A DNA stretch of 64,000 bases from contig NZ_CP118974.1 in the NCBI RefSeq assembly GCF_029024305.1, forward strand, positions 682,001 through 746,000. The letters run 5' to 3'. The notes under the pieces are model-generated. The model made no database searches, was not told the DNA's origin, and saw only the letters and a program-made list of their open reading frames with translations. The DNA comes from Mammaliicoccus vitulinus. Its GTDB lineage: Bacteria > Bacillota > Bacilli > Staphylococcales > Staphylococcaceae. Below, one piece after another: positions 42,132-50,903 of the stretch (position 1 is the first letter of the stretch; each line of letters starts with the position of its first letter). The position numbers and the translations under genes were made by a program.

Positions 42132-43427
42132 ATGGATAAAATCGTCGTAAAAGGCGGAGCAAGTCTTAATGGCACAGTAGTAGTCGAAGGGGCAAAAAAC
42201 GCAGTACTACCTATATTAACAGCTACACTTTTACCAAGCACAGGTCAAAGTGTATTAACTAATGTACCTAAACTAAGTGATGTAGATACTATAAATACAG
42301 TACTAACACATTTAAATGCTGATGTTGAGTATGAAGCAGATAAAAATACAGTTAAAGTTGATGCATCAAATCAATTGAAAATTGAAGCGCCTTATGAATA
42401 TGTTAGTAAAATGAGAGCGAGCATATTAGTAATGGGACCATTATTAGCAAGAGAAGGTCACGCTAGAGTTGCATTACCAGGTGGTTGTGCAATTGGATCT
42501 AGACCAATCGAGCAACATTTAAAAGGTTTTGAAGCATTAGGTGCAGAAATTGAACTTCATAATGGATTTATTGAAGCAAAAACACCTAATGGACTAAAAG
42601 GTACGAAAATTTATTTAGACTTTCCTAGTGTAGGTGCTACTCAAAATATTATGATGGCAGCTGTATTAGCAGAAGGTAAAACAGAAATTCAAAACGTTGC
42701 TAGAGAGCCTGAAATTGTTGACTTAGCAAACTATTTAAATGAAATGGGTGCTAAAGTACATGGTGCTGGCACTGATACGATAAGAATTACTGGTGTACAA
42801 CAATTATATGGAGCAGAACATTCAATTATTCCAGATAGAATCGAAGCTGGAACATTTATGATTGCTAGTGCAATTACAAGAGGAAATGTCAATGTTATTG
42901 GTGCAATTAGAGAACATATGACAAGCTTAGTTTCTAAATTAGAAGAAGCTGGCGTTCAAATCACAGATATTGAAGACGGTTTGAACATCCAAGTACCAGG
43001 AGAAATAAAAGCAATAGATATTAAAACGATGCCTCATCCAGGTTTCCCAACAGATATGCAGTCACAAATTATGGCCTTATTATTAACAGCCAATGGAACA
43101 AGTAAAGTGACTGAAACAGTATTTGAAAACAGATTTATGCATGTAGAAGAATTCAAACGTATGAATGCTGATATCTTCATTAATGGAAGAAGTGCAATGG
43201 TTACTGGAAACAACAAATTACAAGGTGCTGATGTTAAAGCTACGGATTTAAGAGCAGGTGCATCTTTAATTCTTGCTGGATTAGTATCTGATGGATATAC
43301 AAATGTTACAGAACTTAAACATTTAGATAGAGGTTATGTCGATTTTCATGGTAAACTTAAAGCATTAGGTGCGGACGTAGAACGTATTAATGATAATGGG
43401 AAGTTAAACGATAAAGCGAGGGTTTAG
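42132..43427 (+). CDS. murA: UDP-N-acetylglucosamine 1-carboxyvinyltransferase, MurA
   Basis: Main MurA enzyme, 431 residues, catalytic cysteine in [15 protein letters not shown] (about residue 119), PNRIEAGT-like PDRIEAGTF, and C-terminal [13 protein letters not shown]. It carries out the same reaction as the copy at 21276-22532; low-GC Firmicutes commonly keep both. The ATG at 42132 after GGAGGATAA is chosen over an in-frame start at 42105. Confidence 0.97.
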   Translation: MDKIVVKGGASLNGTVVVEGAKNAVLPILTATLLPSTGQSVLTNVPKLSDVDTINTVLTHLNADVEYEADKNTVKVDASNQLKIEAPYEYVSKMRASILVMGPLLAREGHARVALPGGCAIGSRPIEQHLKGFEALGAEIELHNGFIEAKTPNGLKGTKIYLDFPSVGATQNIMMAAVLAEGKTEIQNVAREPEIVDLANYLNEMGAKVHGAGTDTIRITGVQQLYGAEHSIIPDRIEAGTFMIASAITRGNVNVIGAIREHMTSLVSKLEEAGVQITDIEDGLNIQVPGEIKAIDIKTMPHPGFPTDMQSQIMALLLTANGTSKVTETVFENRFMHVEEFKRMNADIFINGRSAMVTGNNKLQGADVKATDLRAGASLILAGLVSDGYTNVTELKHLDRGYVDFHGKLKALGADVERINDNGKLNDKARV

Positions 43428-43428
43428 T

Positions 43429-43713
43429 ATGACTGAAACACAATCATCAAGGTCTGACAATAAACAAAAAAAGTCACCATATAAAAATTTTAAAGAAAAA
43501 ATTCAAAAGAATAGAGTAGAAACAATTCAAGGAGTAGATGTTGAGCATCGAGTTATTCCATTATGGATTAAATTACTTATATTATTAGTATTAATGATTT
43601 TGTTATTTATTGTTGGGACTATGATTGGATACGGTATACTTCATAATCCTTTTGGGGTATTTAATCCTGAAACTTGGCAACACATCTTTGATTTAACTGG
43701 AAGGAGCTCATAA
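43429..43713 (+). CDS. EpuA-family small membrane protein
   Basis: A 94-residue protein with a charged N-terminal cytoplasmic segment, one membrane helix (about residues 46-70, [20 protein letters not shown]) and a short tail ending [12 protein letters not shown]. This is the EpuA-type sequence often labelled as an RNA polymerase beta-related subunit; the actual role is unknown. It sits tightly between murA and fabZ, overlapping the latter by one base. Confidence 0.85.
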   Translation: MTETQSSRSDNKQKKSPYKNFKEKIQKNRVETIQGVDVEHRVIPLWIKLLILLVLMILLFIVGTMIGYGILHNPFGVFNPETWQHIFDLTGRSS

Positions 43714-44150
43714 TGGAGACAATTTATGATTTTAATGAAATTAAAAAAATAATTCCACACCGTTACCCATTTCTATTGTTAGACAGAATAGTAGAATTAG
43801 AAGATGGTAAGCGCTGTGTAGGTATTAAGCAAGTAGCTGGTAATGAACCATTTTTCCAAGGACATTTTCCAGATTATGCTGTTATGCCTGGTGTTCTTAT
43901 AGTAGAAGCTTTAGCTCAAACTGGAGCAGTAGCGATGTTACGTTTAGAAGAAAACGAAGGTAAACTAGCTATGTTTGCAGGAATTGATAAATGTCGTTTC
44001 AAAAAACAAGTAACACCTGGTGATACTTTAAGATTAGAAGTAGAAATTAATAAAATTAAAGGCCCAATAGGCAAAGGTACTGCTAAAGCAACTGTCGATG
44101 GAGAAATTGCATGTAGTTGTGAAATTAGCTTTGCTCTTGTAGATCAATAA
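43713..44150 (+). CDS. fabZ: 3-hydroxyacyl-ACP dehydratase FabZ
   Basis: Dehydrates 3-hydroxyacyl-ACP in fatty acid elongation. 145 residues, hot-dog fold; catalytic histidine in [13 protein letters not shown] near residue 50 and glutamate in [13 protein letters not shown] near residue 64; N-terminal [13 protein letters not shown]. Overlaps the preceding stop by one base. Confidence 0.97.
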   Translation: METIYDFNEIKKIIPHRYPFLLLDRIVELEDGKRCVGIKQVAGNEPFFQGHFPDYAVMPGVLIVEALAQTGAVAMLRLEENEGKLAMFAGIDKCRFKKQVTPGDTLRLEVEINKIKGPIGKGTAKATVDGEIACSCEISFALVDQ

Positions 44151-44187
44151 AAAAAGAAAGAACAGTTATCTGTTCTTTCTTTTTTTA
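44149..44187. terminator. Bidirectional terminator between fabZ and the YwpF gene
   Basis: A 17-bp stem of A and G against T and C, AAAAAAAGAAAGAACAG with its complement, and a TTAT loop between convergent genes. Confidence 0.92.
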
Positions 44188-44622
44188 TATGTTGCTTTTC
44201 TCGTCTTTCAATTTTGGTTTAGATTGCATCAATCTATTAAAAGATGTTTTAAGTTCATCACCGGTAAGTCCTTCATCAATAAGTTGTTCCAATAATCTTT
44301 CAGCATATACTTGTCTTAAAGTATAAATGTGGCATTCAAATACAACAGAAATCGTATCTTCAAGTTGTTCAATATATTTGATTGTTGCATCGAATAAAGC
44401 TGGGTCATTGGAAGGTCTCGTAATAACTACACGAGTATCGAGCAAAGTTTGACTATCGTGATATTCTTTCATTTGTTCATAATGGATATCAGATATTAAG
44501 ATTTCTAAAAGCCAACCTGTTCCACTGTTTTCTTTATTAATGATAATGCCATCTAACAATTCGAATTCTGTAATTTGTTCGTCATTTACAATTTGAAAAC
44601 GCACTGCTTTAAATGTCTTCAT
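44185..44622 (-). CDS. YwpF-like protein
   Basis: A 145-residue soluble protein, beginning MKTFKAVRFQIVNDEQ, with a beta-rich first half and a C-terminal helix; it resembles Bacillus YwpF. Function unknown. The ATG at 44622 is chosen over the ATG at 44628 because AAGGGGG lies one base from the latter and seven from the former. It is divergent from the downstream ssb. Confidence 0.75.
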   Translation of the reverse strand: MKTFKAVRFQIVNDEQITEFELLDGIIINKENSGTGWLLEILISDIHYEQMKEYHDSQTLLDTRVVITRPSNDPALFDATIKYIEQLEDTISVVFECHIYTLRQVYAERLLEQLIDEGLTGDELKTSFNRLMQSKPKLKDEKSNI

Positions 44623-44803
44623 AAACATCCCCCTTATAGTTAAATATACGAATGTTTAACTTTGATTCTTATTATAAAGCACTTTTAAGCGAATTAACAA
44701 TAATCTCTAAATAAAGTAAAAAATTATAACCTCAATTATAATATTATGGACTTTGACGAAAAATATGCATCTTATTATATTAGTACTATAAGGAGGTGAG
44801 GTT

Positions 44804-45382
44804 ATGTTAAATAAATCTGTATTAGTAGGACGTTTGACTAAAGATCCTGCATATTTCAAAAAAGGTGATATTATGATTTCAACTTTCTGTTTAGCTGTTG
44901 AACGTGGATATAAAACGAAAGATGGTAATATTGCTGTAGATTTTATAGTGTGTAAAGCTTTCGGCAAGCTTGCTTATAACATTCATGAGTATACGAAGAA
45001 AGGACAACTTGTTGCATTAACGGGGCAAATACAGTCTCGTGCATATATTAAAGATGACAAGAAACAATATATAACAGAAATCATTTGCGAGACGATTAAA
45101 TTTTTAAATATGCCTGCATCGAGTAAATCGATTATCCCTCAGTCTAAAGAAGAAATAAGTGAATTAATAAGTGAAAGTGCTGAAAGTTATTCTAACGATC
45201 TATCTTCTAATTTTAATAAAGAAAAGTTAAGAGCGAAAAATACTGCTAAAGATAATAACGAAAATAATATTAATGATGAAATATACAACCAATATAGTAA
45301 TGTTGTAAAAGTCATGAAAGAAATTGAAGATAGTTCAAATAATGAAAATCCATCTTCCAATCCTAAAGTTCCAACCTCATAG
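44804..45382 (+). CDS. Single-stranded DNA-binding protein paralogue (SsbB/YwpH-like)
   Basis: A 192-residue protein with an N-terminal OB fold (about residues 1-105: MLNKSVLVGRLTKDPAYF, FCLAVERGYK, VDFIVCKAFGKLA, KGQLVALTGQIQSR) and a low-complexity Ser, Asn, Glu tail. It ends PKVPTS and lacks the acidic DDDIPF-type tip through which SsbA recruits partners, so it is likely an accessory SSB rather than the replicative one. AAGGAGGTGAGG precedes the ATG. Confidence 0.88.
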   Translation: MLNKSVLVGRLTKDPAYFKKGDIMISTFCLAVERGYKTKDGNIAVDFIVCKAFGKLAYNIHEYTKKGQLVALTGQIQSRAYIKDDKKQYITEIICETIKFLNMPASSKSIIPQSKEEISELISESAESYSNDLSSNFNKEKLRAKNTAKDNNENNINDEIYNQYSNVVKVMKEIEDSSNNENPSSNPKVPTS

Positions 45383-45742
45383 TAATATACCTTCAATTTT
45401 AAACTTCAATCTAAGTTATATAATTCTTGATTCTAAATTCCGAAACTTGCTGTCTTGCTGTAGGACAGCAAGGATACATAAAAGATTACAATTGTATAAT
45501 AAATTACACCTATATGACAAATTGTCTGATAATTAATTTTGCCCAATCTTTATAAAAGCTTTCATAACAGTTTATGTGAGCATTCCAACATATATAAAGT
45601 CTGAAAATTGTTGTAATCTAACTGTAATATTCAATGATGTTTTTTCATATATCTGTAACCTATGACAATAAAAAAAATGGTATAGTTTAGAAAGTAAAAA
45701 TCATATAAAAAGTGAAAACCTTACAGGAGGAAACATTCAATC
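45383..45742. other. 360-bp intergenic region upstream of the LysM-SceD gene
   Basis: No coding sequence. A 9-bp perfect hairpin, CTTGCTGTC with GACAGCAAG (45446-45472), lies near the ssb end without a T-run. A WalR-like box lies at 45612-45628 and an extended -10 TGGTATAGT ends at 45686. The remaining AT-rich sequence shows nothing else I can name. Confidence 0.7.
45612..45628 (+). promoter_or_regulatory. WalR-type binding site
   Basis: TGTAATCTAACTGTAAT is an exact fit to TGTWAH-N5-TGTWAH, the WalR consensus controlling cell-wall hydrolases in staphylococci and bacilli. It lies about 55 bp before the probable -10 of the LysM-SceD gene. Confidence 0.75.
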
Positions 45743-46618
45743 ATGAAAAAATTATTAGCAGTTTCAACAGCGGCAGTTGCAGTTACTACAGGGGTAACAG
45801 CTACAGCTGATGCAGCAACTCATACAGTTAAATCTGGTGATACTTTATTTAGTATTTCACAACAATATGGTACTTCAGTAAGTGCTATTAAATCAGAAAA
45901 TGGTATAAAATCTAACTTGATTTTACCAAACCAAGTCATCAAAGTTAACGAAGCTAAAGCAGCTTCAGCATCAACTACAGAATATACTGTAGTTTCAGGA
46001 GATACTTTAGGTAAAATTGCATCTAAATATGATGTAACAGTATCTCAATTAAAAGCATGGAACAACTTATCTTCAGACTTAATCATCGTTGGACAAAAAT
46101 TATCATTACAAGCGCCTGCTCAATCAGCTGAGCCAGCTCAAGCGCCAGTAGCTCAACAAGCGCCAGTTCAACAAGCTCAAGAACAAGTTGCAGCACCAGC
46201 TCAACAACAAAGCTATCAAGCACCTAAACAATCATATAAAGCACCAGCGCAACAATCATATAAAGCGCCTGCTCAACAGCAAAGCTACCAAGCACCAGCT
46301 CAACAATCTTACCAAGCGCCAGCTCAAAAAGTTAGAACAACTCAAACTTCAACAGCTAGCACTGGTGGATCAACAAAAGCTCAATTCTTGGCTGCAGGTG
46401 GTACTGAAGCTATGTGGAATACAATCGTTTTACCTGAATCAAGTGGTAATCCAAATGCTGTAAGTCCTAATGGCTACAGAGGTCTTGGTCAAACTAAAGA
46501 AGGTTGGGGAACTGGTTCAGTAGAACAACAAACTAAAGGTATGTTAAACTACGCGAAACAACGTTATGGTTCAGTAGATGCTGCATTAGCATTCCGTTCT
46601 CAAAATAACTGGTGGTAA
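45743..46618 (+). CDS. Secreted LysM-SceD-type peptidoglycan hydrolase
   Basis: A 291-residue secreted wall protein: signal peptide (about 1-25, ending ADAA), two LysM peptidoglycan-binding domains (about 27-68, VKSGDTLFSISQQYG; and 79-121, VVSGDTLGKIASKYD), a Gln, Ala, Pro linker with repeated QSYQAPAQ-like units (about 122-205), and a C-terminal transglycosylase-like domain (about 215-291) with ETSGNP-like ESSGNPNAVSPNGYRGLGQ. The C-terminal domain is that of SceD/IsaA. The S. aureus SceD at this locus lacks LysM. A WalR box upstream fits a wall-turnover enzyme. Confidence 0.92.
   Translation: MKKLLAVSTAAVAVTTGVTATADAATHTVKSGDTLFSISQQYGTSVSAIKSENGIKSNLILPNQVIKVNEAKAASASTTEYTVVSGDTLGKIASKYDVTVSQLKAWNNLSSDLIIVGQKLSLQAPAQSAEPAQAPVAQQAPVQQAQEQVAAPAQQQSYQAPKQSYKAPAQQSYKAPAQQQSYQAPAQQSYQAPAQKVRTTQTSTASTGGSTKAQFLAAGGTEAMWNTIVLPESSGNPNAVSPNGYRGLGQTKEGWGTGSVEQQTKGMLNYAKQRYGSVDAALAFRSQNNWW
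46170..46332 (+). repeat. In-gene repeat encoding QSYQAPAQ-like units
   Basis: The linker of the LysM-SceD protein is coded by degenerate repeats of CAACAATCATATAAAGCGCC type, giving six or so copies of Q(Q)SY(Q/K)AP. The copy number could change by slippage without shifting the frame. Confidence 0.75.
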
Positions 46619-46660
46619 GCCATACACTTTAATTCAAAGTGACTTAATATGTATTAATCC

Positions 46661-46692
46661 AATCGTCTAGGAAATATCCTAGGCGATTTTTT
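46661..46692 (+). terminator. Terminator of the LysM-SceD gene
   Basis: AATCGTCTAGGA and TCCTAGGCGATT form a 12-bp stem with one wobble, an AATA loop and a following T-run. Confidence 0.9.
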
Positions 46693-46745
46693 AATTTGAC
46701 CGTGTAGCTTCAATTTGATAATCTTAAATTAACTAAATAGATAAA

Positions 46746-46833
46746 TGACTACTAGGGGCGCCTGTTGGCTGAGATGATATTAATCAGTCCCTTAACACCT
46801 GATTTGGATAATGCCAACGTAGGAAAGTAGTCA
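46746..46833 (+). ncRNA. TPP (THI-box) riboswitch aptamer
   Basis: The THI-box core is visible in order: GGGGCGCC, CTGAGATGA, CCCTTAACACCTGATTTGGATAATGCCAACGTAGGAAAG split by the usual helices. P1 is TGACTACT (46746-46753) with AGTAGTCA (46826-46833). It senses thiamine pyrophosphate and represses the thiDME genes downstream. Confidence 0.95.
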
Positions 46834-46890
46834 ATTAACGTATGTTATACACTTAATTGACTTCTTTTTTACAAAAGAGGTCATTTTTTT
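46829..46890 (+). terminator. Antiterminator and terminator platform of the TPP riboswitch
   Basis: Without ligand, AGTCAATTAA (46829-46838), which includes the 3' arm of P1, can pair with TTAATTGACT (46853-46862). With TPP, P1 forms and frees TGACTTCTTTT (46858-46868) to pair with AAAAGAGGTCA (46873-46883), followed by seven T. The two folds are mutually exclusive. Confidence 0.88.
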
Positions 46891-46957
46891 ATGAACTAAA
46901 CAATAACTATGTAGAGATATAATAAATTATTAAAAAATAAATTTGAGGTGGAATAGC

Positions 46958-47770
46958 ATGAAAAAACCAAACATAGCATTAACAATAGCTGGTACTGATC
47001 CAACAGGTGGAGCAGGTATAATGGCTGATTTAAAATCTTTTCAAGCTTCTGGTGTTTATGGTATGGCCGTAGCAACGAGTATAGTTTCCCAAAATACATT
47101 AGGGGTTCAAGATGTTTACCATTTACCTGTTGAAGTTATAGAAAGTCAGTTAAAGAGTGTGTTCGATGATGAAGCGCCACACGCTATTAAAACAGGTATG
47201 ATAGCATCAGAAGATATGATGAACGTCATCAAACCGTTTATAGAACAATCGGGTAAACCATATGTTATTGATCCAGTAATGGTTGCTAAAAGCGGTGATT
47301 CATTGATGGATGATAAAGGTAAGCGTAAATTGCAGGAAATATTATTACCTAAAGCTACTGTCGTTACACCAAATATTCCTGAAGCGGAAGACATTACTGG
47401 TTTTAAAATTCAAACTGAAGAGGAAATCAAAAAAGCTGGTGACTTTTTCTTAAATGAAATTGGATCTAAAGGAGTCGTCATAAAAGGTGGACATCTAGAA
47501 GGTGATGCAATTGATTATTTATTCACAAATAATGGCATGAGAACTTGGACAAGTGAAAGATTTAGTACAAAACATACGCATGGCACAGGATGTACTTTCA
47601 GTGCTGTAATAACTGCGGAGTTAGCGAAAGGTCATGCCATAGAAGAAGCGGTGGAAGTAGCAAAGAGATTTATTACTTTAGCAATTAAACACACGCCTGA
47701 AATCGGTAAAGGCAGAGGACCAGTAAATCACTTTGCATATCAAAAAATCGAGGGATTAGATTATGAGTAA
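46958..47770 (+). CDS. thiD: Hydroxymethylpyrimidine/phosphomethylpyrimidine kinase
   Basis: Phosphorylates HMP and HMP-phosphate for thiamine synthesis. 270 residues, ribokinase fold; ALTIAGTDPTGGAGIMADLKS at the N-terminus, VIDPVMVAKSGD near residue 105, catalytic aspartate in THGTGCTFSAVITAEL near residue 211. The ATG at 46958 after TGAGGTGG is chosen over a TTG at 46943. No tenA precedes it. Overlaps thiM by 8 bp. Confidence 0.95.
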   Translation: MKKPNIALTIAGTDPTGGAGIMADLKSFQASGVYGMAVATSIVSQNTLGVQDVYHLPVEVIESQLKSVFDDEAPHAIKTGMIASEDMMNVIKPFIEQSGKPYVIDPVMVAKSGDSLMDDKGKRKLQEILLPKATVVTPNIPEAEDITGFKIQTEEEIKKAGDFFLNEIGSKGVVIKGGHLEGDAIDYLFTNNGMRTWTSERFSTKHTHGTGCTFSAVITAELAKGHAIEEAVEVAKRFITLAIKHTPEIGKGRGPVNHFAYQKIEGLDYE

Positions 47771-48554
47771 ACTAAAACAAATAAGAGAAAACAGTCCATT
47801 AATCGTTTGTTATACAAATGATGTAGTTAAGAATTTTACGGCGAATGGATTAATATCGTTAGGTGTTAGTCCTGCTATGAGTGAAGAACCTGATGAAGCA
47901 GAAGAATTTTCAAAAGCAGCTGGTGCCTTTTTAATTAATATCGGCACGATTACAACAAATAAAGCATATGATATGAAAGAGTATGCTGCAATTATGCACG
48001 AACATGGCGTGCCAGTTATTCTAGATCCAGTAGCAGTAGGTGCATCACTGTTAAGAAAGACTTTCTGTACAACTTTATTAAATGATGAAGTTGTAGATGT
48101 CATTCGAGGTAATGCATCTGAAATATTGGCACTTATCGAAGAAGATACGACGATGAAAGGTACTGACAGTGATGGTTCTTTAGACGCTGTTAAAATCGCC
48201 AAAAAAGCACATCAACAATTAAATTTACCAATTATTTTAACTGGAAAAGTAGATGTTATTGCCTGTAATAATAAAATTATAGAATTGCATAACGGCAGTG
48301 AAATGTTGACTAAAGTGACTGGTGGAGGTTGTTTATTAGGTGCTGTTGTAGCTGCATTTTTATCTAACGAAAAATCTATAAAAATAGAACTTTTAGAAGA
48401 AGCTTTATCAACTTATAATATTGCAAGTGAGTTAGCAAGCCAACAGCCTGGCGCTCATTTACCTGGAACATTCCAAATTGCTTTTATAGACCAATTAAAT
48501 ATAATAACAGATGAACAAGTAGCAGAGAAAAAGAATGTGAAAGAAGTGAAATAA
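47763..48554 (+). CDS. thiM: Hydroxyethylthiazole kinase
   Basis: Phosphorylates hydroxyethylthiazole to THZ-phosphate for coupling by ThiE. 263 residues, with CYTNDVVKNFTANGLISLG near the start, PVILDPVAVGAS near residue 90, RGNASEILAL, and TKVTGGGCLLGAVVAAF near residue 183 (the usual family Cys is present). Overlaps thiD and abuts thiE. Confidence 0.95.
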   Translation: MSKLKQIRENSPLIVCYTNDVVKNFTANGLISLGVSPAMSEEPDEAEEFSKAAGAFLINIGTITTNKAYDMKEYAAIMHEHGVPVILDPVAVGASLLRKTFCTTLLNDEVVDVIRGNASEILALIEEDTTMKGTDSDGSLDAVKIAKKAHQQLNLPIILTGKVDVIACNNKIIELHNGSEMLTKVTGGGCLLGAVVAAFLSNEKSIKIELLEEALSTYNIASELASQQPGAHLPGTFQIAFIDQLNIITDEQVAEKKNVKEVK

Positions 48555-49196
48555 ATGTTCAATATAAATACTTTGAAAGTATATTTTATTGCAGGAAGTC
48601 AAGATGTGCCTAACGGTGATTTATACAAGGTCGTTGAGCAAGCATTAATAGGTGGCATTACGATGTTTCAGTTTCGTGAAAAAGGAAAAAATAGTAAAAA
48701 AGGATTAGAAAAAGAAGTGCTCGCTAAAGAATTATTTGAACTATGTAAAAAGTATGAAGTACCTTTTATAGTAAATGATGATGTAGATTTAGCTGTAAAA
48801 TTAAATGCTGATGGGATACATGTTGGTCAAGATGATCGCAATGTGTCTGAATTTAAAAATAAATTTAAAGGTAAAATTATCGGTCTAAGTGTCGCTAATA
48901 GAGAAGAATATCAGCAATCAGATATTACAGAAGTAGATTACATCGGTACAGGCCCAATACATTCTACAAACTCTAAAGCTGATGCTGGAGAAGAAGGTGG
49001 GTATGATTTAATCAAAAATCTTAGGGAAATTGATAATGAAATACCAATTGTCGCTATAGGTGGTATCACAGAAGTAGATGTAGCACCTTTAGTTGATGCT
49101 GGTGCAAATGGTGTCAGTGTAATTTCAGCAATTGCAAGAAGTGGAAATATTGAACAAACTGTGAAGGGCTTTCATAATCAATATAAAAATCTTTAA
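48555..49196 (+). CDS. thiE: Thiamine-phosphate synthase
   Basis: Joins HMP-pyrophosphate and THZ-phosphate to thiamine phosphate. 213-residue TIM barrel; GGITMFQFREKG near residue 32, PFIVNDDVDLAVKLNADGIHVGQDD, DYIGTGPIHSTNSKADAG, and VAIGGITEVDVAPLVDAGANGVSVISAI at the phosphate site. Starts directly after the thiM stop. Confidence 0.96.
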   Translation: MFNINTLKVYFIAGSQDVPNGDLYKVVEQALIGGITMFQFREKGKNSKKGLEKEVLAKELFELCKKYEVPFIVNDDVDLAVKLNADGIHVGQDDRNVSEFKNKFKGKIIGLSVANREEYQQSDITEVDYIGTGPIHSTNSKADAGEEGGYDLIKNLREIDNEIPIVAIGGITEVDVAPLVDAGANGVSVISAIARSGNIEQTVKGFHNQYKNL

Positions 49197-49277
49197 TAAA
49201 ATTAATATATTGATTTATGTTGTCATCATTCTATGATAGAATAACCTTTATGTGAGTATATCAATAGAGGTGGAAAA

Positions 49278-50141
49278 ATGAAGAAAAAAGCTTTGTGGCC
49301 ATTATTATTTGGTGTAATGGTTGTGCTAGCTGGTTGTGATTATTCTAAACCTGAGAATAGGGATGGGTTCTTTTATAATACATTCGTAAAACCAATGGAT
49401 AGTGTCATTCATTGGCTTGGTGCTCATTTGAATAATGACTATGGTCTAGCTATTATAGTATTAACATTAATTGTTCGTTTTGCGTTATTCCCATTTATGA
49501 TGAAGACGTATAAAAATCAAAAATTAATGCGTGAAAAAATGAAACTTGCTAAACCAGAAATGGAAGCAATTCAAGAGAAAGTTAAACGTTCTCGTACGCA
49601 AGAAGAAAAAATGGAAGCCAATCAAGAAATGATGGCTTTATACAAGAAACATGGTATTAATCCGATGAATATGGGTTGTTTACCAATTGTCATTCAAATG
49701 CCAATCGTTATGGGTCTGTTCTATGTATTAAAATACCCTACAGAAGGTGGGATTACAGAATATCCTAATTTCTTATGGTTTAATTTAACTTTACCAGACC
49801 TTTACGTTACAATCATTGCAGGTATTATTTATGCGTTGCAAGCATTTGTATCAATGAAATATGCAAATGTTCCTGATGAACAAAAGAACATGATGAGAAT
49901 GATGATGTTCATATCTCCAATTATGATCATTTATATGTCATATATCTCAGCTTCAGCTTTAGGTTTATATTGGGCTGTCGGTGGTGCATTCTTAGTTGTT
50001 CAAACTTGGTTAGGTAATGTGTTCTACAATAAAAAAGTAGAAGAAGAAATGAAACCAATTATCGAAGCACATGAAAAAAATCAAAAAGAAGCAAACAAAG
50101 ATAAGAAACCAGCTAAGCTTGTTTCAAACAAAAAGAAATAA
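49278..50141 (+). CDS. yidC: Membrane protein insertase YidC/OxaA1 (lipoprotein form)
   Basis: Inserts and folds membrane proteins alone or with Sec. 287 residues: a lipoprotein signal with lipobox VLAGC (Cys20), then about five membrane helices. The hydrophilic-groove arginine lies in [20 protein letters not shown] near residue 72, and the C-terminus is a highly basic tail. GAGGTGG precedes the ATG. Single gene with its own terminator. Confidence 0.95.
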   Translation: MKKKALWPLLFGVMVVLAGCDYSKPENRDGFFYNTFVKPMDSVIHWLGAHLNNDYGLAIIVLTLIVRFALFPFMMKTYKNQKLMREKMKLAKPEMEAIQEKVKRSRTQEEKMEANQEMMALYKKHGINPMNMGCLPIVIQMPIVMGLFYVLKYPTEGGITEYPNFLWFNLTLPDLYVTIIAGIIYALQAFVSMKYANVPDEQKNMMRMMMFISPIMIIYMSYISASALGLYWAVGGAFLVVQTWLGNVFYNKKVEEEMKPIIEAHEKNQKEANKDKKPAKLVSNKKK

Positions 50142-50148
50142 AAAGTAA

Positions 50149-50184
50149 AACAAACTAATCGACATCGATTAGTTTGTTTTTTTA
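50149..50184. terminator. Bidirectional terminator between yidC and the HD gene
   Basis: AACAAACTAATCGA and TCGATTAGTTTGTT form a perfect 14-bp stem with a two-base centre. It overlaps the last codons of the convergent HD-domain gene. Confidence 0.92.
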
Positions 50185-50834
50185 GTTATATCCCATTCTT
50201 TATAAAATTGTTCTAAAAAGTTTTCCATATATGCATGTCGTTCTTGTGCAATTTGTTTACCTCTTTCAGTATTCATCATGTCTTTTAATAATAATAATTT
50301 TTCATAGAAATGATTAATTGCTGTATTCGGTTCATCATGATATTGATGTTGTTCTAAAGTAGTTAAATCTCTAGCCTTATAAGTTGATATATGCATAGGT
50401 TCTTTAAAGTGGCCTGCATATTGAAATGTTCTTGCTATACCAATCGCACCAAGTGCATCAATTCTATCTGCATCTTGTACAATTTTACCGGCTAAACTTG
50501 TTAATTTCCCATTGTTTTTACCACCATTAAAACTCATGAATTTCAGAATATGAGTAATTTCTTCTTGAATGTCTGAACTTATTTGCACATCATTCATCCA
50601 TAGGTTTAATTGCTCCCATGCTGTAGTGGTATCTTTGAATAATTTTTTATCTACAGCATCATGTAAAAGACTCGCTAATTCAACAACAAATACATCTACC
50701 TCTTCAAATTGCGCAATGTCTAACGCGTGATGCCTTACTCTCAATATATGATTAAAGTCATGTCCAGTTGTATCGTGTTGATGTAGCTGCTCAATGTATT
50801 TTTCTGCTTTTTTAATAATTTCTTCTTTATTCAT
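50169..50834 (-). CDS. HD-domain phosphohydrolase
   Basis: A 221-residue soluble protein with metal-binding HD motif: HDFNHILRVRHHALDIA near residue 23 and ELASLLHDAVDKK near residue 52, followed by QDADRIDALGAIGIARTF. The family includes nucleotide phosphohydrolases; the substrate is unknown. The ATG at 50834 with AAGGAG upstream is chosen over an in-frame start at 50882. Downstream of cls and possibly co-transcribed with it (70-bp gap). Confidence 0.88.
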   Translation of the reverse strand: MNKEEIIKKAEKYIEQLHQHDTTGHDFNHILRVRHHALDIAQFEEVDVFVVELASLLHDAVDKKLFKDTTTAWEQLNLWMNDVQISSDIQEEITHILKFMSFNGGKNNGKLTSLAGKIVQDADRIDALGAIGIARTFQYAGHFKEPMHISTYKARDLTTLEQHQYHDEPNTAINHFYEKLLLLKDMMNTERGKQIAQERHAYMENFLEQFYKEWDITKKTN

Positions 50835-50903
50835 CTTTTTTCTCCTTAAAAAAGCAGATAGAAAAGTGATATATATATACAATCGCTTCTATCTGCTTAA
50901 ACT

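Noticed and set aside
46188-46463. Alternative frame in the LysM-SceD linker
   Set aside because: Gln, His, Asn-rich product of the repeat region read out of frame.
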